Assembly (NCBI RefSeq): GCF_000238295.3
Contig: NZ_AHCD03000027.1
Span: forward strand, 310,001 to 374,000
Length of the DNA stretch: 64,000 bases
Reading direction: 5' to 3'
Origin: Pseudoalteromonas rubra
GTDB taxonomy: Bacteria > Pseudomonadota > Gammaproteobacteria > Enterobacterales > Alteromonadaceae
Shown here: positions 35,054 through 44,145 of the stretch, one piece after another
How positions within the stretch are numbered: position 1 is the first letter of the stretch
Layout of the letters: every line of letters starts with the position of its first letter
Program-made: the position numbers and the translations under genes
Notes under the pieces: generated by a model
Databases searched by the model: none
What the model saw: only the letters and a program-made list of their open reading frames with translations
Told to the model about the DNA's origin: nothing

Positions 35054-35575
35054 TTATAATGACTCGCTGTACTGTGTCATGATTTGTTCAATCCAGGCTG
35101 CAATACGTTCATCACTTTTTTCGTACTGGCTGTCTTCATCCAATGCCAGGCCCACAAACTGGCTTTTGTCTTCAGTCAGTGCTTTGGACGCTTCAAATTC
35201 ATAGTCGCTGCTATTGGGCCAATATCCCAAAAAGTTGACGCCCTGTGGCGCAATTTTATCGTGTAGCATACCCAGTGCGTCCTGAAACCATTGTCCATAG
35301 CCCTGTTGGTCACCCATACCAAATAATGCGATGGTTTTTCCGGCAAGGTCGACCTGGTCGATGTCGTCCCAGTGTGACTCCCAGTCTTCTTGTAACTCGC
35401 CAAAGTCCCAGGTTGAGATACCGAAGATCACAAAGTCGAACTGCTCTGCATTTTTCAGAGGTTCATCTTTGATATTGTGGAGCGACAGGATGTCTTTACC
35501 CATGATCTCTTGCATCTTTTCTGCTGCCATTTCTGTGTAGCAGGTAGTTGAACCGTAAAATAACCCGATCTGCAT
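35054..35575 (-). CDS. fldB: Flavodoxin FldB
   Basis: 173 residues, the same length as E. coli FldB and closely similar to it. FMN phosphate loop is GLFYGSTTCYTEMAAEK. ISTWDFGELQEDWE and FGMGDQQGYGQWFQDALGMLHDK are the isoalloxazine-binding loops. It transfers electrons in the cytoplasm. Divergent from xerD, as in E. coli, where the order fldB-xerD-dsbC-recJ-prfB-lysS is conserved. Confidence 0.93.
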   Translation of the reverse strand: MQIGLFYGSTTCYTEMAAEKMQEIMGKDILSLHNIKDEPLKNAEQFDFVIFGISTWDFGELQEDWESHWDDIDQVDLAGKTIALFGMGDQQGYGQWFQDALGMLHDKIAPQGVNFLGYWPNSSDYEFEASKALTEDKSQFVGLALDEDSQYEKSDERIAAWIEQIMTQYSESL

Positions 35576-35653
35576 AGTAGTCTTCGCTCAATTGGCTGTT
35601 ATTATATGGCGCGAAGTCTACCTTATGGTGTAACGAATTGATACAGGCGGCCC

Positions 35654-36580
35654 GTGACCGATATACAATTATCTGACTCAGCCACGCACAGTAACAGTGA
35701 GCTGATTGAATCTTTCCTGGATGCGCTTTTTCTTGAGCAGGGGCTCAGTGACAACACCCTGGCTGCCTATCGGGCAGACCTGGATAAGTTTGTCCGTTAT
35801 GTTGTGGCGCATCTCGATGACAAACCATTGCTGGCCATCAATAGCGCAGATGTGGAGGCCTATCTGGCCTATCGGGTCGATCAGGGGCTGAAACCGCGCA
35901 GTACCGCGCGGGCAATGAGTGCCCTTAAGCGCTTTTATGCCTATTGGGTGAGCAAACAGGTACTCCCTGCCAGTCCTTTAACACATATCGCACAACCCAA
36001 GTTGTCGCAGTCGTTGCCTAAAACCCTCAGTGAGCAGGAAGTTGAAGCCCTGCTCAGTGCACCTGATGTGGCAGACCCTATGGGTCTCAGAGACAAAGCT
36101 ATGCTGGAATTGTTGTACGCAACGGGATTGCGGGTTACTGAGCTGGTAGGCCTGCGGATGGAGCAAGTCAACCTGCGTCAGGCTGTTTTACTGGTTCGTG
36201 GTAAAGGGGGCAAAGAAAGATTGGTCCCGATGGGAGAGGAAGCGTTGCATTGGGTCGAACAATTTTTAAAAATTGGACGAGCTCAAATGGTGAAGCATGC
36301 GAATGACTTCGTCTTTGTCTCAAAGCGCGGTATTGGTATGACCCGGCAAACTTTTTGGCATCGTATCAAACACTATGCTATGTTGGCAGACGTTAAGTCA
36401 CCGTTATCGCCACACACGCTGCGTCATGCGTTTGCAACACATTTGCTCAATCATGGGGCGGATCTCCGCGTTGTACAGATGATGTTAGGCCATAGCGATT
36501 TGTCGACAACCCAGATTTATACGCATGTTGCCAGTGAGCGACTAAAATCGCTTCATCAGCAACATCATCCTAGGTCGTGA
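35654..36580 (+). CDS. xerD: Tyrosine recombinase XerD
   Basis: 308 residues. The N-terminal core-binding SAM-like domain covers about 1-115 (LFLEQGLSDNTLAAYRADLDKF). The catalytic domain has Arg in LLYATGLRVTEL, HxLR in SPHTLRHAFATHLLNHG, and LGHSDLSTTQIYTHV, with the Tyr nucleophile. With XerC it resolves chromosome dimers at dif. The start is GTG 35654 after AGGCGG. It is the first gene of the conserved plus-strand block. Confidence 0.94.
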   Translation: MTDIQLSDSATHSNSELIESFLDALFLEQGLSDNTLAAYRADLDKFVRYVVAHLDDKPLLAINSADVEAYLAYRVDQGLKPRSTARAMSALKRFYAYWVSKQVLPASPLTHIAQPKLSQSLPKTLSEQEVEALLSAPDVADPMGLRDKAMLELLYATGLRVTELVGLRMEQVNLRQAVLLVRGKGGKERLVPMGEEALHWVEQFLKIGRAQMVKHANDFVFVSKRGIGMTRQTFWHRIKHYAMLADVKSPLSPHTLRHAFATHLLNHGADLRVVQMMLGHSDLSTTQIYTHVASERLKSLHQQHHPRS

Positions 36581-36641
36581 TGGAATTTATTCGCAGTAAT
36601 CCGGTCCTAGTGATTAACAAGAGCAATTTTACGAGAAAAAC

Positions 36642-37373
36642 ATGAAAAAGTTACTTTTAGCAGCGTCGCTCGCTTTTAGTGTCGGTGCCTTTGCCGAGAC
36701 AACCGAAGAAGTTTCACCAATGGCGGTTAGCCCCATCGCATCTCAGTTTGCGGATCTGGGCTTAACAGTCAAAAGTGTATCAGACAGCCCCATTTCGGGC
36801 CTTAAGACTGTGATCACAGACAAAGGGGTATTTTATGCAAGCCCTAACGGTCAGTATCTGGTTCAGGGGACTATGATTGATGTGGCTAACCGTCGTAACA
36901 TCACCGAGGATGCTCTCAGTGATGTACGTAAAAGTGGTGTCGCTGAGTACCAGGATTCAATGATCGTGTACAAGGCGGAAAACGAAAAACACCAAATCAC
37001 GGTCTTTACTGACATTACCTGTGGCTACTGCCGTAAACTTCACCGTGAGCTGGATGATTACCTGGCAGCGGGCATTACTGTTAAGTATCTCGCGTTTCCT
37101 CGTGGTGGCCTGAGCGGTAACGGTTACAAAAGCCTGATGAACGTTTGGTGTGCCGATGATGCGGCATCAGCCATGACTGAAGCGAAAGCGGGTAACACCA
37201 TTGCGGATGCAAAGAATTGTCAGGCACCGGTTGCTGAGCATTATCAGCTTGGTCAGAGTTTTGGCATTTCCGGTACTCCGGCCATCGTGCTGGAAGACGG
37301 CAGCATGATCCCGGGCTATCAGCCAGCAGACGCATTGGCAAAAATGTTAGACCAGGCGGGCAAAAAATCTTAA
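36642..37373 (+). CDS. dsbC: Thiol:disulfide interchange protein DsbC
   Basis: 243 residues with signal peptide (MKKLLLAASLAFSVGAFA). The N-terminal dimerisation domain is followed by a thioredoxin fold with the isomerase active site CGYC in FTDITCGYCRKLH and the cis-Pro loop GISGTPAIV. It is a periplasmic disulfide isomerase kept reduced by DsbD. It follows xerD and ends in an intrinsic terminator. Confidence 0.94.
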   Translation: MKKLLLAASLAFSVGAFAETTEEVSPMAVSPIASQFADLGLTVKSVSDSPISGLKTVITDKGVFYASPNGQYLVQGTMIDVANRRNITEDALSDVRKSGVAEYQDSMIVYKAENEKHQITVFTDITCGYCRKLHRELDDYLAAGITVKYLAFPRGGLSGNGYKSLMNVWCADDAASAMTEAKAGNTIADAKNCQAPVAEHYQLGQSFGISGTPAIVLEDGSMIPGYQPADALAKMLDQAGKKS

Positions 37374-37400
37374 ATCTGAGGTATACTCTCAACGTTTCTA

Positions 37401-37422
37401 AAAAGGCCTGCGGGCCTTTTTT
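37401..37422 (+). terminator. Terminator after dsbC
   Basis: Arms AAAAGGCC (37401-37408) / GGCCTTTT (37413-37420) with a 4-nt loop and a six-T run, 28 bases after the dsbC stop. Confidence 0.85.
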
Positions 37423-37437
37423 GCTTTGTGGAGGTTT

Positions 37438-37470
37438 ATACCAATTTCACTTAATTAAGCAAATTGGTAT
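37438..37470. repeat. 33-bp AT-rich palindromic intergenic element
   Basis: Begins ATACCAATTT and ends AAATTGGTAT, with the centre CTTAATTAAG; only two bases break the symmetry. Related half-elements occur at 62336 (ATACCAATTGTAT) and near 62508 (ATACCAATTT). It looks like a dispersed palindromic repeat, and sits in the dsbC-recJ gap between the terminator and the recJ start. Confidence 0.6.
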
Positions 37471-37503
37471 TACTTCACGTCATCAGGTAGTTCAGAGAGT
37501 GTT

Positions 37504-39228
37504 ATGCAAACAGAGATCCGACCCAGATTACGTGTCGATGACAGTCATTTACCCGCCCACCTTCATCCTGTCATTAAACAAATTTATGCCGCAAGGGGTG
37601 TAAAAGAGGCCCAGGAGCTTGATAACAGTGCAGCGACTTTGCTGGATTTTCGTTTGTTCCGGGATATGGATAAAGCCTGTGCCTTATTGGAAACAGCATT
37701 ACACCAGCAGCAAAGTATACTCATTGTGGGCGACTTTGATGCCGATGGCGCCACCAGTACCGCCGTATTGATGGAGGGGCTGCGTCTGTTTGGCCTGCAG
37801 CAAGTCGATTACCTGGTTCCTGACCGTTTTAGTCTGGGTTATGGTCTGAGCCCGGCACTGGCAGAGCAAATAGTCCAGCTTGCCCCACAACTGGTGATCA
37901 CCGTTGATAATGGTATCTCTTGTCTGGCAGGGATAGACATCGTCAAGCAGGCTGGCATTGCTGTTCTGGTCACCGATCATCATTTGCAGGGTGAGCAATT
38001 GCCCAATGCCGACGCCATCGTTAACCCTAACCGTCACGACTGTCAGTTTCCTTCAAAATCCATTGCGGGTGTTGGTGTGGCGTTTTACTTGCTGGTGGCA
38101 TTTCGCCATCATTTGCGCTCTTCGGGTTATTTTGAGCGTCAGGGTCTGACTCAGCCTAATCTGGCGTCTTTGCTGGATATCGTGGCATTGGGGACGGTCG
38201 CGGATGTCGTTGCCCTGGACGCCAACAACCGTACTTTAGTACATCAGGGACTGGCGCGAATTCGCAAAGGGCAAACCCGGCCTGGGATCCGTGCTTTGAT
38301 TGAAGTGGCAAATCGCACCGCAGCCCGGCTTAACGCCAGTGATTTTGGATTTGCACTGGCACCGAGGTTGAATGCCGCAGGGCGACTGGACGATATGAGT
38401 CTGGGTATCGCTTGTTTGTTGTCTAAAGAAGAGCATCAGGCAAGGCGTATTGCCGCACAACTGGATAGCCTGAACCAGGAACGGCGAGAGATAGAGCAGG
38501 GCATGCAACAAGAAGCGCAGGCGGTGCTCGAGCGTTTGGTTGCAGCACAGCAGAGTATTCCAGATGCAGTGTGTTTGTATCAGGATGACTGGCACCAGGG
38601 GGTAATTGGGATCCTGGCGGGCAGACTGAAAGAGAAATACCATCGCCCGGCGATTATTTTTGCTCAGGGTGACAATGACGAAATTAAAGGATCGTGCCGC
38701 TCGATTGAAGGCTTGCATATGCGTGATTTGCTGGAGCAGATAAACACCCGCCACCCGGACTTAATCGTGAAATTTGGTGGCCATGCGATGGCGGCTGGCT
38801 TGACCATCAGAGAAGCCGACTTTAGCGACTTTAAACGCACCTTTGAGGCCCTGGTCAGCGAAACCCTCAGCGAAGAGCATAAGCAGTCGGTATTACTGAC
38901 AGATGGTGAGTTACCAGCTGAGTGTTTTAATATGGACTTTGCCATGTTGCTGCAACAGGCTGGGCCCTGGGGTCAGCATTTCCCTGAGCCGGTATTCAGC
39001 GGCGTGTTCGAGTTAGTGCAGCAGCGCATTGTCGGAGAGAAACATCTCAAGCTGGTGCTTAAACACCCCAGCGGTAAATTGGTTGATGCGATTGCGTTTA
39101 ACATAGATGTGCGGGCCTGGCCAAACACCACGGCACAGATGGCGGAGTTAGCTTATCAACTGGATATCAACGAGTTTAGAGGCAAGTTTACCTTGCAGTT
39201 GATAGTTCGGGAGATCCGTGCCTGCTAA
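37504..39228 (+). CDS. recJ: Single-stranded-DNA exonuclease RecJ
   Basis: 574 residues, the expected length. DHH-family motifs are VGDFDADGATSTA, VTVDNGIS..., VLVTDHH, and VALGTVADV. The DHHA1 motif is GGHAMAAGLTI, and GSCRSIEG lies just before it. It degrades single-stranded DNA 5'-3' in recombination, base-excision and mismatch repair. The ATG at 37504 follows the palindromic element; GAGAGTGTT is a modest ribosome-binding site. Confidence 0.94.
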   Translation: MQTEIRPRLRVDDSHLPAHLHPVIKQIYAARGVKEAQELDNSAATLLDFRLFRDMDKACALLETALHQQQSILIVGDFDADGATSTAVLMEGLRLFGLQQVDYLVPDRFSLGYGLSPALAEQIVQLAPQLVITVDNGISCLAGIDIVKQAGIAVLVTDHHLQGEQLPNADAIVNPNRHDCQFPSKSIAGVGVAFYLLVAFRHHLRSSGYFERQGLTQPNLASLLDIVALGTVADVVALDANNRTLVHQGLARIRKGQTRPGIRALIEVANRTAARLNASDFGFALAPRLNAAGRLDDMSLGIACLLSKEEHQARRIAAQLDSLNQERREIEQGMQQEAQAVLERLVAAQQSIPDAVCLYQDDWHQGVIGILAGRLKEKYHRPAIIFAQGDNDEIKGSCRSIEGLHMRDLLEQINTRHPDLIVKFGGHAMAAGLTIREADFSDFKRTFEALVSETLSEEHKQSVLLTDGELPAECFNMDFAMLLQQAGPWGQHFPEPVFSGVFELVQQRIVGEKHLKLVLKHPSGKLVDAIAFNIDVRAWPNTTAQMAELAYQLDINEFRGKFTLQLIVREIRAC

Positions 39229-39414
39229 CATTTGCGATAAAGGTATAAAATGTTCTCTTTAAGGGCTGATATCCGAGCCTATTATTTGTTAGTATTGGCC
39301 GTTTAGACCGCTTATATAATGTGTTGAGACACAGTGGTCGCAAAATTTTCAGTCCGGTGGTCACTTTGGTGGGCCATTGGCTGCGTCACCATCACGTAAA
39401 TTGGAGTAATGTGA

Positions 39415-40513
39415 ATGTTTGAAGTGAATCCTGTGATTAATCAAATCAAGGAAATTCGCGAGCGTACTGAACTTCTTCGGGGGTATCTTTGACTATGCTC
39501 TGAAACAAGAGCGCTTAGAAGAAGTTAATGCGGAACTGGAAGATCCAGCCGTCTGGAATGAGCCTGAGAAGGCACAGGCGCTGGGTCGCGAAAAATCCAG
39601 CCTGGAAACCATCGTTGAAACCATAGACAACCTGGTGAGCGGTGCAGATGATGCAGAGGGTCTGGTTGAGCTGGCTGTAGAAGCCGAAGACGAAGAGACT
39701 TTTGCTGAAGCTGAGCAGGAAGTACAGGGTCTGAATGCCCAGCTTGAAAAGCTGGAGTTCCGCCGCATGTTCTCTGGTGCTCAGGACAGCAACGATGCCT
39801 ATCTTGATTTACAGGCAGGCTCCGGCGGTACTGAAGCTCAGGACTGGTGTAACATGTTGTTGCGTATGTATCTGCGCTGGGCTGAAGCGAAAGGCTTTAA
39901 AACCGAAATCGTTGAAGCAACCGATGGTGATGTGGCAGGTATCAAAGGGGCTACGCTGCGTGTAAGCGGCGAGTATGCTTATGGCTGGCTGCGCACAGAA
40001 ACCGGTGTACATCGTCTGGTCCGCAAGAGCCCGTTCGACTCAGGCGGTCGTCGTCACACCTCGTTCGCCTCGGCATTCGTGTATCCGGAAATTGATGACA
40101 ACATTGAGATTGACATCAACCCGGCAGATTTGCGTATCGACGTATATCGTGCCTCGGGTGCGGGTGGTCAGCACGTTAACCGGACAGAGTCTGCGGTACG
40201 TATTACGCACTTGCCAACGAACACTGTGGTGCAGTGTCAGAACGACCGTTCACAGCACAAAAACAAAGATCAGGCAATGAAACAGTTAAAAGCAAAACTG
40301 TTTGAACTTGAGCTGCAAAAGCAAAATGCTGAAAAGCAGGCTCAGGAAGATGCCAAATCTGACATCGGTTGGGGCAGCCAGATCCGTTCTTACGTACTGG
40401 ATGACTCGCGTATTAAAGACCTGCGCACCGGTGTTGAGAACCGTAATACCCAGGCGGTATTGGACGGTGATCTAGACAAATTTATCGAAGCCAGCCTGAA
40501 ATCAGGCCTATAA
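39415..40513 (+). CDS. prfB: Peptide chain release factor 2 with programmed +1 frameshift
   Basis: The first 25 codons start at ATG 39415 (GGAG upstream) and end at in-frame UGA 39490-39492. Reading resumes in +1 at 39491 (GAC) and continues to 40513, giving 365 residues, exactly the E. coli RF2 length. The slippage sequence is CTT TGA C, with an internal Shine-Dalgarno-like CGGGGG four bases before it. The UGA-reading tripeptide SPF is in RKSPFDSGGRRH; the GGQ hydrolysis motif is in GAGGQHVNRT. Low RF2 slows UGA reading, allowing slippage and autoregulating RF2. Recodes as join(39415..39489,39491..40513). Confidence 0.97.
39478..39493 (+). promoter_or_regulatory. prfB programmed frameshift site
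   Basis: CGGGGGTATCTTTGAC holds the anti-SD-pairing element (GGGGG), the slippery CUU and the UGA stop with the C that weakens termination. Nearly identical to the E. coli site (AGGGGGTATCTTTGAC as recalled). Confidence 0.95.
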
Positions 40514-40540
40514 TCAACAAGCTAAACTAAGAGCTAAAAA

Positions 40541-42082
40541 ATGACAGAGCAAATCCAAGACGAGAATAAACTCATTGCTGAGCGTCGTGCTAAATTGGAT
40601 GCAATTCGTGATAATTGCAGTGCCAATGGCCATCCGAACACCTTCCGCCGCGAAGACTATACGGCTGATCTACAGGCTAAGTTTGGTGATAAGTCTAAAG
40701 AAGAGCTGGTTGAGTTAGATCATCAGGTCTCTGTGGCTGGCCGTATCCTTGCTAAACGTGGGCCATTTTTGGTTCTGCAAGACATGAAAGGCCGTATCCA
40801 GGCTTACGCATCTAAAGATGTACAAAAAGAGTTGAAAGCCAAATATGGTCAGCTCGACATTGGTGACATCATTGGTGTGTCTGGTCCGCTGCACAAATCA
40901 GGTAAAGGTGACTTGTATGTTGATATGGTCCAGTATGAACTACTGACTAAATCGCTGCGTCCGCTACCAGAGAAATTCCATGGTTTAACGGATCAGGAAG
41001 CCAAGTATCGTCAACGTTACGTTGATCTGATCACTAACATGGAAACGCGTGAGACCTTCCGTATTCGCTCTAAAGTGATTGAAGGCATTCGTCGCTTCCT
41101 GGCTGAGCGTGACTTTATGGAAGTTGAAACGCCAATGCTACAAGTGATCCCTGGCGGTGCAACGGCACGTCCGTTTGTGACACATCACAATGCGCTGGAC
41201 ATCGACATGTATCTGCGTATCGCACCTGAGCTTTACCTGAAGCGCCTGGTGGTTGGTGGCTTTGACCGCGTTTTCGAGATCAACCGTAACTTCCGTAACG
41301 AAGGTCTGTCGACTCGTCACAACCCGGAATTCACCATGATTGAATTCTATCAGGCATACGCAGATTACAAAGATCTGATGAACCTGACAGAAGACATGCT
41401 GCGTACCGTTGCACAGGATGTACTGGGCACGACCATTGTGACTAATACCGTCAAGAACGCAGAAGGCGAAGTCCTTGAGACCATCGAGTACGACTTTGGT
41501 AAAGCGTTTGAGCGCCTTTCTATGGCTGATGCGATCATCAAATATGGTCCGGACGCTGAAGCCTCTGCACACATCTTTAAAGATCCAGAAAACCACTTTG
41601 ACGAGTTGGTGGCATACGCGAAGAAAGTACACGTTAAGATCCCTGAAAAATGTGTATGGGGTGCCGGTAAGTTCTTATGTGAAATCTTTGAAGAAACCGC
41701 TGAGCACAAACTGATCCAGCCAACTTTCATCACGGAATACCCGTGGGAAGTATCACCGTTGGCACGTCGTAATGACGAAAACCCGTTTATCACTGATCGT
41801 TTTGAATTCTTCGTAGGTGGACGTGAACTGGCAAACGGCTTCTCAGAGCTCAATGATGCAGAAGATCAGGCTGCGCGTTTTGCGCGTCAGGTTGAAGAGA
41901 AAGACGCTGGTGACGATGAAGCAATGCACTTTGATGATGACTACATCCGCGCGTTGGAGTATGGCTTACCGCCAACGGCTGGTGAGGGGATTGGTATCGA
42001 CCGTCTGGTGATGCTATTTACCGACTCTCCGACTATCAAAGACGTTATCCTGTTCCCACATATGCGACCTCAGGCTGACTAG
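40541..42082 (+). CDS. lysS: Lysyl-tRNA synthetase (class II)
   Basis: 513 residues. The N-terminal OB-fold anticodon domain includes VAGRILAKRGPFLVLQDMKGRIQ. Class II motif 2 is FEINRNFRNEGLSTRHNPEFTMIEFYQ and motif 3 is GEGIGIDRLVMLFTDSP. It charges tRNA-Lys in the cytoplasm. It follows prfB by 27 bp, as in E. coli (prfB-lysS operon), and ends in a strong terminator. Confidence 0.96.
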   Translation: MTEQIQDENKLIAERRAKLDAIRDNCSANGHPNTFRREDYTADLQAKFGDKSKEELVELDHQVSVAGRILAKRGPFLVLQDMKGRIQAYASKDVQKELKAKYGQLDIGDIIGVSGPLHKSGKGDLYVDMVQYELLTKSLRPLPEKFHGLTDQEAKYRQRYVDLITNMETRETFRIRSKVIEGIRRFLAERDFMEVETPMLQVIPGGATARPFVTHHNALDIDMYLRIAPELYLKRLVVGGFDRVFEINRNFRNEGLSTRHNPEFTMIEFYQAYADYKDLMNLTEDMLRTVAQDVLGTTIVTNTVKNAEGEVLETIEYDFGKAFERLSMADAIIKYGPDAEASAHIFKDPENHFDELVAYAKKVHVKIPEKCVWGAGKFLCEIFEETAEHKLIQPTFITEYPWEVSPLARRNDENPFITDRFEFFVGGRELANGFSELNDAEDQAARFARQVEEKDAGDDEAMHFDDDYIRALEYGLPPTAGEGIGIDRLVMLFTDSPTIKDVILFPHMRPQAD

Positions 42083-42108
42083 TTCGGTTACATTGAATGT
42101 ACAATTGA

Positions 42109-42136
42109 GAAAAGCGCCTTAGGCGCTTTTCTTTTA
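42109..42136 (+). terminator. Terminator after lysS
   Basis: Arms GAAAAGCGCCT / AGGCGCTTTTC with a one-base centre, followed by TTTTAT. Starts 27 bases after the lysS stop. Confidence 0.85.
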
Positions 42137-42333
42137 TATGTGTAAGACATATCTGCTAAACGCCAGTTGAACTCTCAATATATTTATAAAACTTCAGTAA
42201 GAACAGGGGTTAGACACAGAGAAGGTGTACCGAAGTGCCGTTGGCGAATGGTTGCTAGTTGGGTACGACTGGCATATCAGACTTTTTAGCCTATACTACT
42301 TTGGTTATGAAAGGATGCAAATGAACTCAGACC

Positions 42334-42510
42334 ATGTCGCAACAAAAATCAAAATCACAGCACGAACAAGCCAGGATGAACTATTGTCGTAGCTGTATCA
42401 GCGAATTTCAGCGTTTAGGCTATGTAGATGCCTTTATTACTGAAGAAAGCACGCGGAAGCAAACTCTTTTGGACCACTATAATATACAGTCAGGCCCTAA
42501 AAGTGACTAA
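42334..42510 (+). CDS. Possible small hypothetical protein, 58 residues
   Basis: ATG 42334 to TAA 42510. The peptide starts MSQQKSKSQHEQARMNYC and has one CxxC (YCRSCISEF) and a tidy length, but no clear ribosome-binding site is seen. Two alternative ATGs upstream are in another frame that closes quickly. It sits in the gap between lysS and the tRNA promoter. No family is recognised; it may be real or chance. Confidence 0.35.
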   Translation: MSQQKSKSQHEQARMNYCRSCISEFQRLGYVDAFITEESTRKQTLLDHYNIQSGPKSD

Positions 42511-42598
42511 TTTATGACAAAATAATCGACAAAGTGCCTTAAAACAGACCAAGCTGAACAATCTATCACCATACAGTGCTTTTTTACAAGAAAAGTAT

Positions 42599-42626
42599 TT
42601 GACATATTTTCACGGTTCTATATTAT
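42599..42626 (+). promoter_or_regulatory. Sigma-70 promoter of the tRNA operon
   Basis: Consensus -35 TTGACA (42599-42604), 16-bp spacer, -10 TATTAT (42621-42626), then the GC-rich discriminator ACGCCCC before the expected start near 42633. Such discriminators mark stringently controlled stable-RNA promoters. The first tRNA begins at 42642. Confidence 0.8.
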
Positions 42627-42641
42627 ACGCCCCACAAAGAC

Positions 42642-42734
42642 GGAGAGGTGGCCGAGTGGCTGAAGGCGCTCCCCTGCTAAGGGAGTATAGGGTTTGTAGC
42701 CCTATCGAGGGTTCGAATCCCTCCTTCTCCGCCA
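42642..42734 (+). tRNA. tRNA-Ser(GCT)
   Basis: 93 nt including encoded CCA. Acceptor GGAGAGG pairs with CTTCTCC; the anticodon loop CTGCTAA between CTCCC and GGGAG gives anticodon GCT (AGC/AGU serine). A long variable arm (TATAGGGTTTGTAGCCCTATC) and GGTTCGAATCC T-arm are present. First gene of the operon. Confidence 0.95.
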
Positions 42735-42763
42735 TTTATTAAATGGTGTCTTTGTAATAAAAC

Positions 42764-42840
42764 GGACGCGTAGCTCAGCTGGATAGAGTACCTGGCTACG
42801 AACCAGGCGGTCGGAGGTTCGAATCCTCCCGCGTCCGCCA
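42764..42840 (+). tRNA. tRNA-Arg(ACG) copy 1
   Basis: 77 nt with encoded CCA. Acceptor GGACGCG / CGCGTCC, anticodon loop CTACGAA between CCTGG and CCAGG gives ACG (inosine-modified, reads CGU/CGC/CGA), T-arm GGTTCGAATCC. It follows tRNA-Ser by 29 bases. Confidence 0.96.
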
Positions 42841-42898
42841 CTTTTCTTAAGTGGTTAAATAAAAAGAGGCACATATCAAGTGTTAAACATGATAAAAC

Positions 42899-42955
42899 GG
42901 ACGCGTAGCTCAGCTGGATAGAGTACCTGGCTACGAACCAGGCGGTCAGAGGTTC
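42899..42955 (+). pseudogene. Truncated tRNA-Arg(ACG) copy 2
   Basis: Matches the intact tRNA from the acceptor 5' strand through the anticodon arm to GGTTC, then switches to ACTCTTCG instead of completing the T-arm and acceptor. It also has GGTCAGAGG for GGTCGGAGG. It cannot form a tRNA. Confidence 0.9.
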
Positions 42956-43008
42956 ACTCTTCGTAAAATACATCCCGGTTCAGCACTTCTCTATGAAGTG
43001 AGTATTCA

Positions 43009-43030
43009 GCCGACGAGAGGCGGTTTTTTG
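43009..43030 (+). terminator. Terminator-like hairpin after the truncated tRNA (repeated in each block)
   Basis: GCCGACGAGAGGCGG forms an imperfect stem followed by six Ts, preceded by a second small stem CACTTC/GAAGTG (42983-43000). The same module recurs at about 44391 and 45384. It should end transcription from the tRNA promoter before namZ. Confidence 0.55.
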
Positions 43031-43054
43031 TGTCTGTAATTTAGGTAGTTGTTT

Positions 43055-43105
43055 AAGCTGGATAGAGTACCTGACTACAAACCCGGCAGTTAAGGCCGAA
43101 TTTGT
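43055..43105 (+). pseudogene. Decayed tRNA-Arg remnant upstream of namZ
   Basis: AGCTGGATAGAGTACCTG, then ACTACAAACCCGGCAGT, aligns with the D-loop to anticodon arm of tRNA-Arg with several substitutions, and lacks acceptor strands. Identical remnants occur at about 44437 and 45430, in every block. Confidence 0.65.
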
Positions 43106-43191
43106 AGGATTTCTTACGTCGTAAATATTTGCAAAGGTGGGTTATCGCACCGCACAATCTCGATACAGTTTGTTTTCCCCTAAGGACATTT

Positions 43192-43854
43192 GTGCGCCAG
43201 ACTATCCATGCTTTTCTGATGCTAATGATCACCATCAATGTGTTTTTTTGCTCATATCAAACACGGGCAATTGAGGTTGCTGCCGAGCGCGGTGACCAGT
43301 ACCTGCCAATGCTGAAAGGCAAACGGGTAGGTCTGGTGGTGAATCAAAGTGCCCGAGTACATGATCAACACTTGCTGGATTATCTCACAGACAATCAGGT
43401 GAATGTGGTCCGGATCTTTGCACCAGAGCATGGATTTCGGGGGAACAAAGGAGCAGGTGTTTACATCACAGATGGTAAAGACATAAAAACGGGCGTGCCA
43501 ATCGTCTCCTTGTACGGTACGAACAAGAAACCAAAGCCAGCACAGCTTGCAGATATTGATATTTTAGTATTTGATATTCAGGATGTAGGTGTACGCTTTT
43601 ACACCTACCTCAGCACATTGTTTCTAACGATGGAGGCCGCACAGCAAGAAGGTGTTAGCTATTTGGTGCTGGATCGGCCTAATCCGAATATTGCGTATGT
43701 TGATGGCCCAGTACTGGATGAACGCTTTCGCTCTTTTGTTGGTATGCTGCCTGTCCCTGTCTTGCATGGTATGACGCTGGGTGAGCTGGCCTTGATGACT
43801 GTCGGTGAGGGGTGGCTAGACAGCAGTGTAACGCTTGATCTGACAGTTTATTAA
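43192..43854 (+). pseudogene. namZ (DUF1343) copy 1, 3'-truncated
   Basis: Same GTG start and sequence as the full-length copy at 45567 for about 219 codons (through LDLTV), then one foreign codon and a stop where the sequence jumps to the tRNA spacer at 43849. The product, if made, would be about 220 residues with a normal signal peptide and catalytic APEHG motif but without the C-terminal domain of about 170 residues. Confidence 0.88.
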
Positions 43855-43875
43855 ATGGTGTCTTTGTAATAAAAC

Positions 43876-43952
43876 GGACGCGTAGCTCAGCTGGATAGAG
43901 TACCTGGCTACGAACCAGGCGGTCGGAGGTTCGAATCCTCCCGCGTCCGCCA
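43876..43952 (+). tRNA. tRNA-Arg(ACG) copy 3
   Basis: 77 nt, identical to copy 1 including CCA. It begins 27 bases after the junction that ends namZ copy 1, so its transcription depends on read-through or a promoter in the duplicated DNA. Confidence 0.95.
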
Positions 43953-44010
43953 CTTTTCTTAAGTGGTTAAATAAAAAGAAGCACATATCAAGTGTTAAAC
44001 ATGATAAAAC

Positions 44011-44087
44011 GGACGCGTAGCTCAGCTGGATAGAGTACCTGGCTACGAACCAGGCGGTCGGAGGTTCGAATCCTCCCGCGTCCGCCA
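44011..44087 (+). tRNA. tRNA-Arg(ACG) copy 4
   Basis: 77 nt, identical to copy 1, one 135-bp period after copy 3. The 58-bp spacer before it is shared with the other copies and holds a CCACTT/AAGTGG stem usable for transcript processing. Confidence 0.95.
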
Positions 44088-44145
44088 CTTTTCTTAAGTG
44101 GTTAAATAAAAAGAAGCACATATCAAGTGTTAAACATGATAAAAC

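Noticed and set aside
43053..43238. Identical 61-codon minus-strand frames before each namZ copy (also 44435-44620 and 45428-45613)
   Set aside because: They are antisense to the namZ leader and repeated only because the DNA is repeated; no ribosome-binding site or family.
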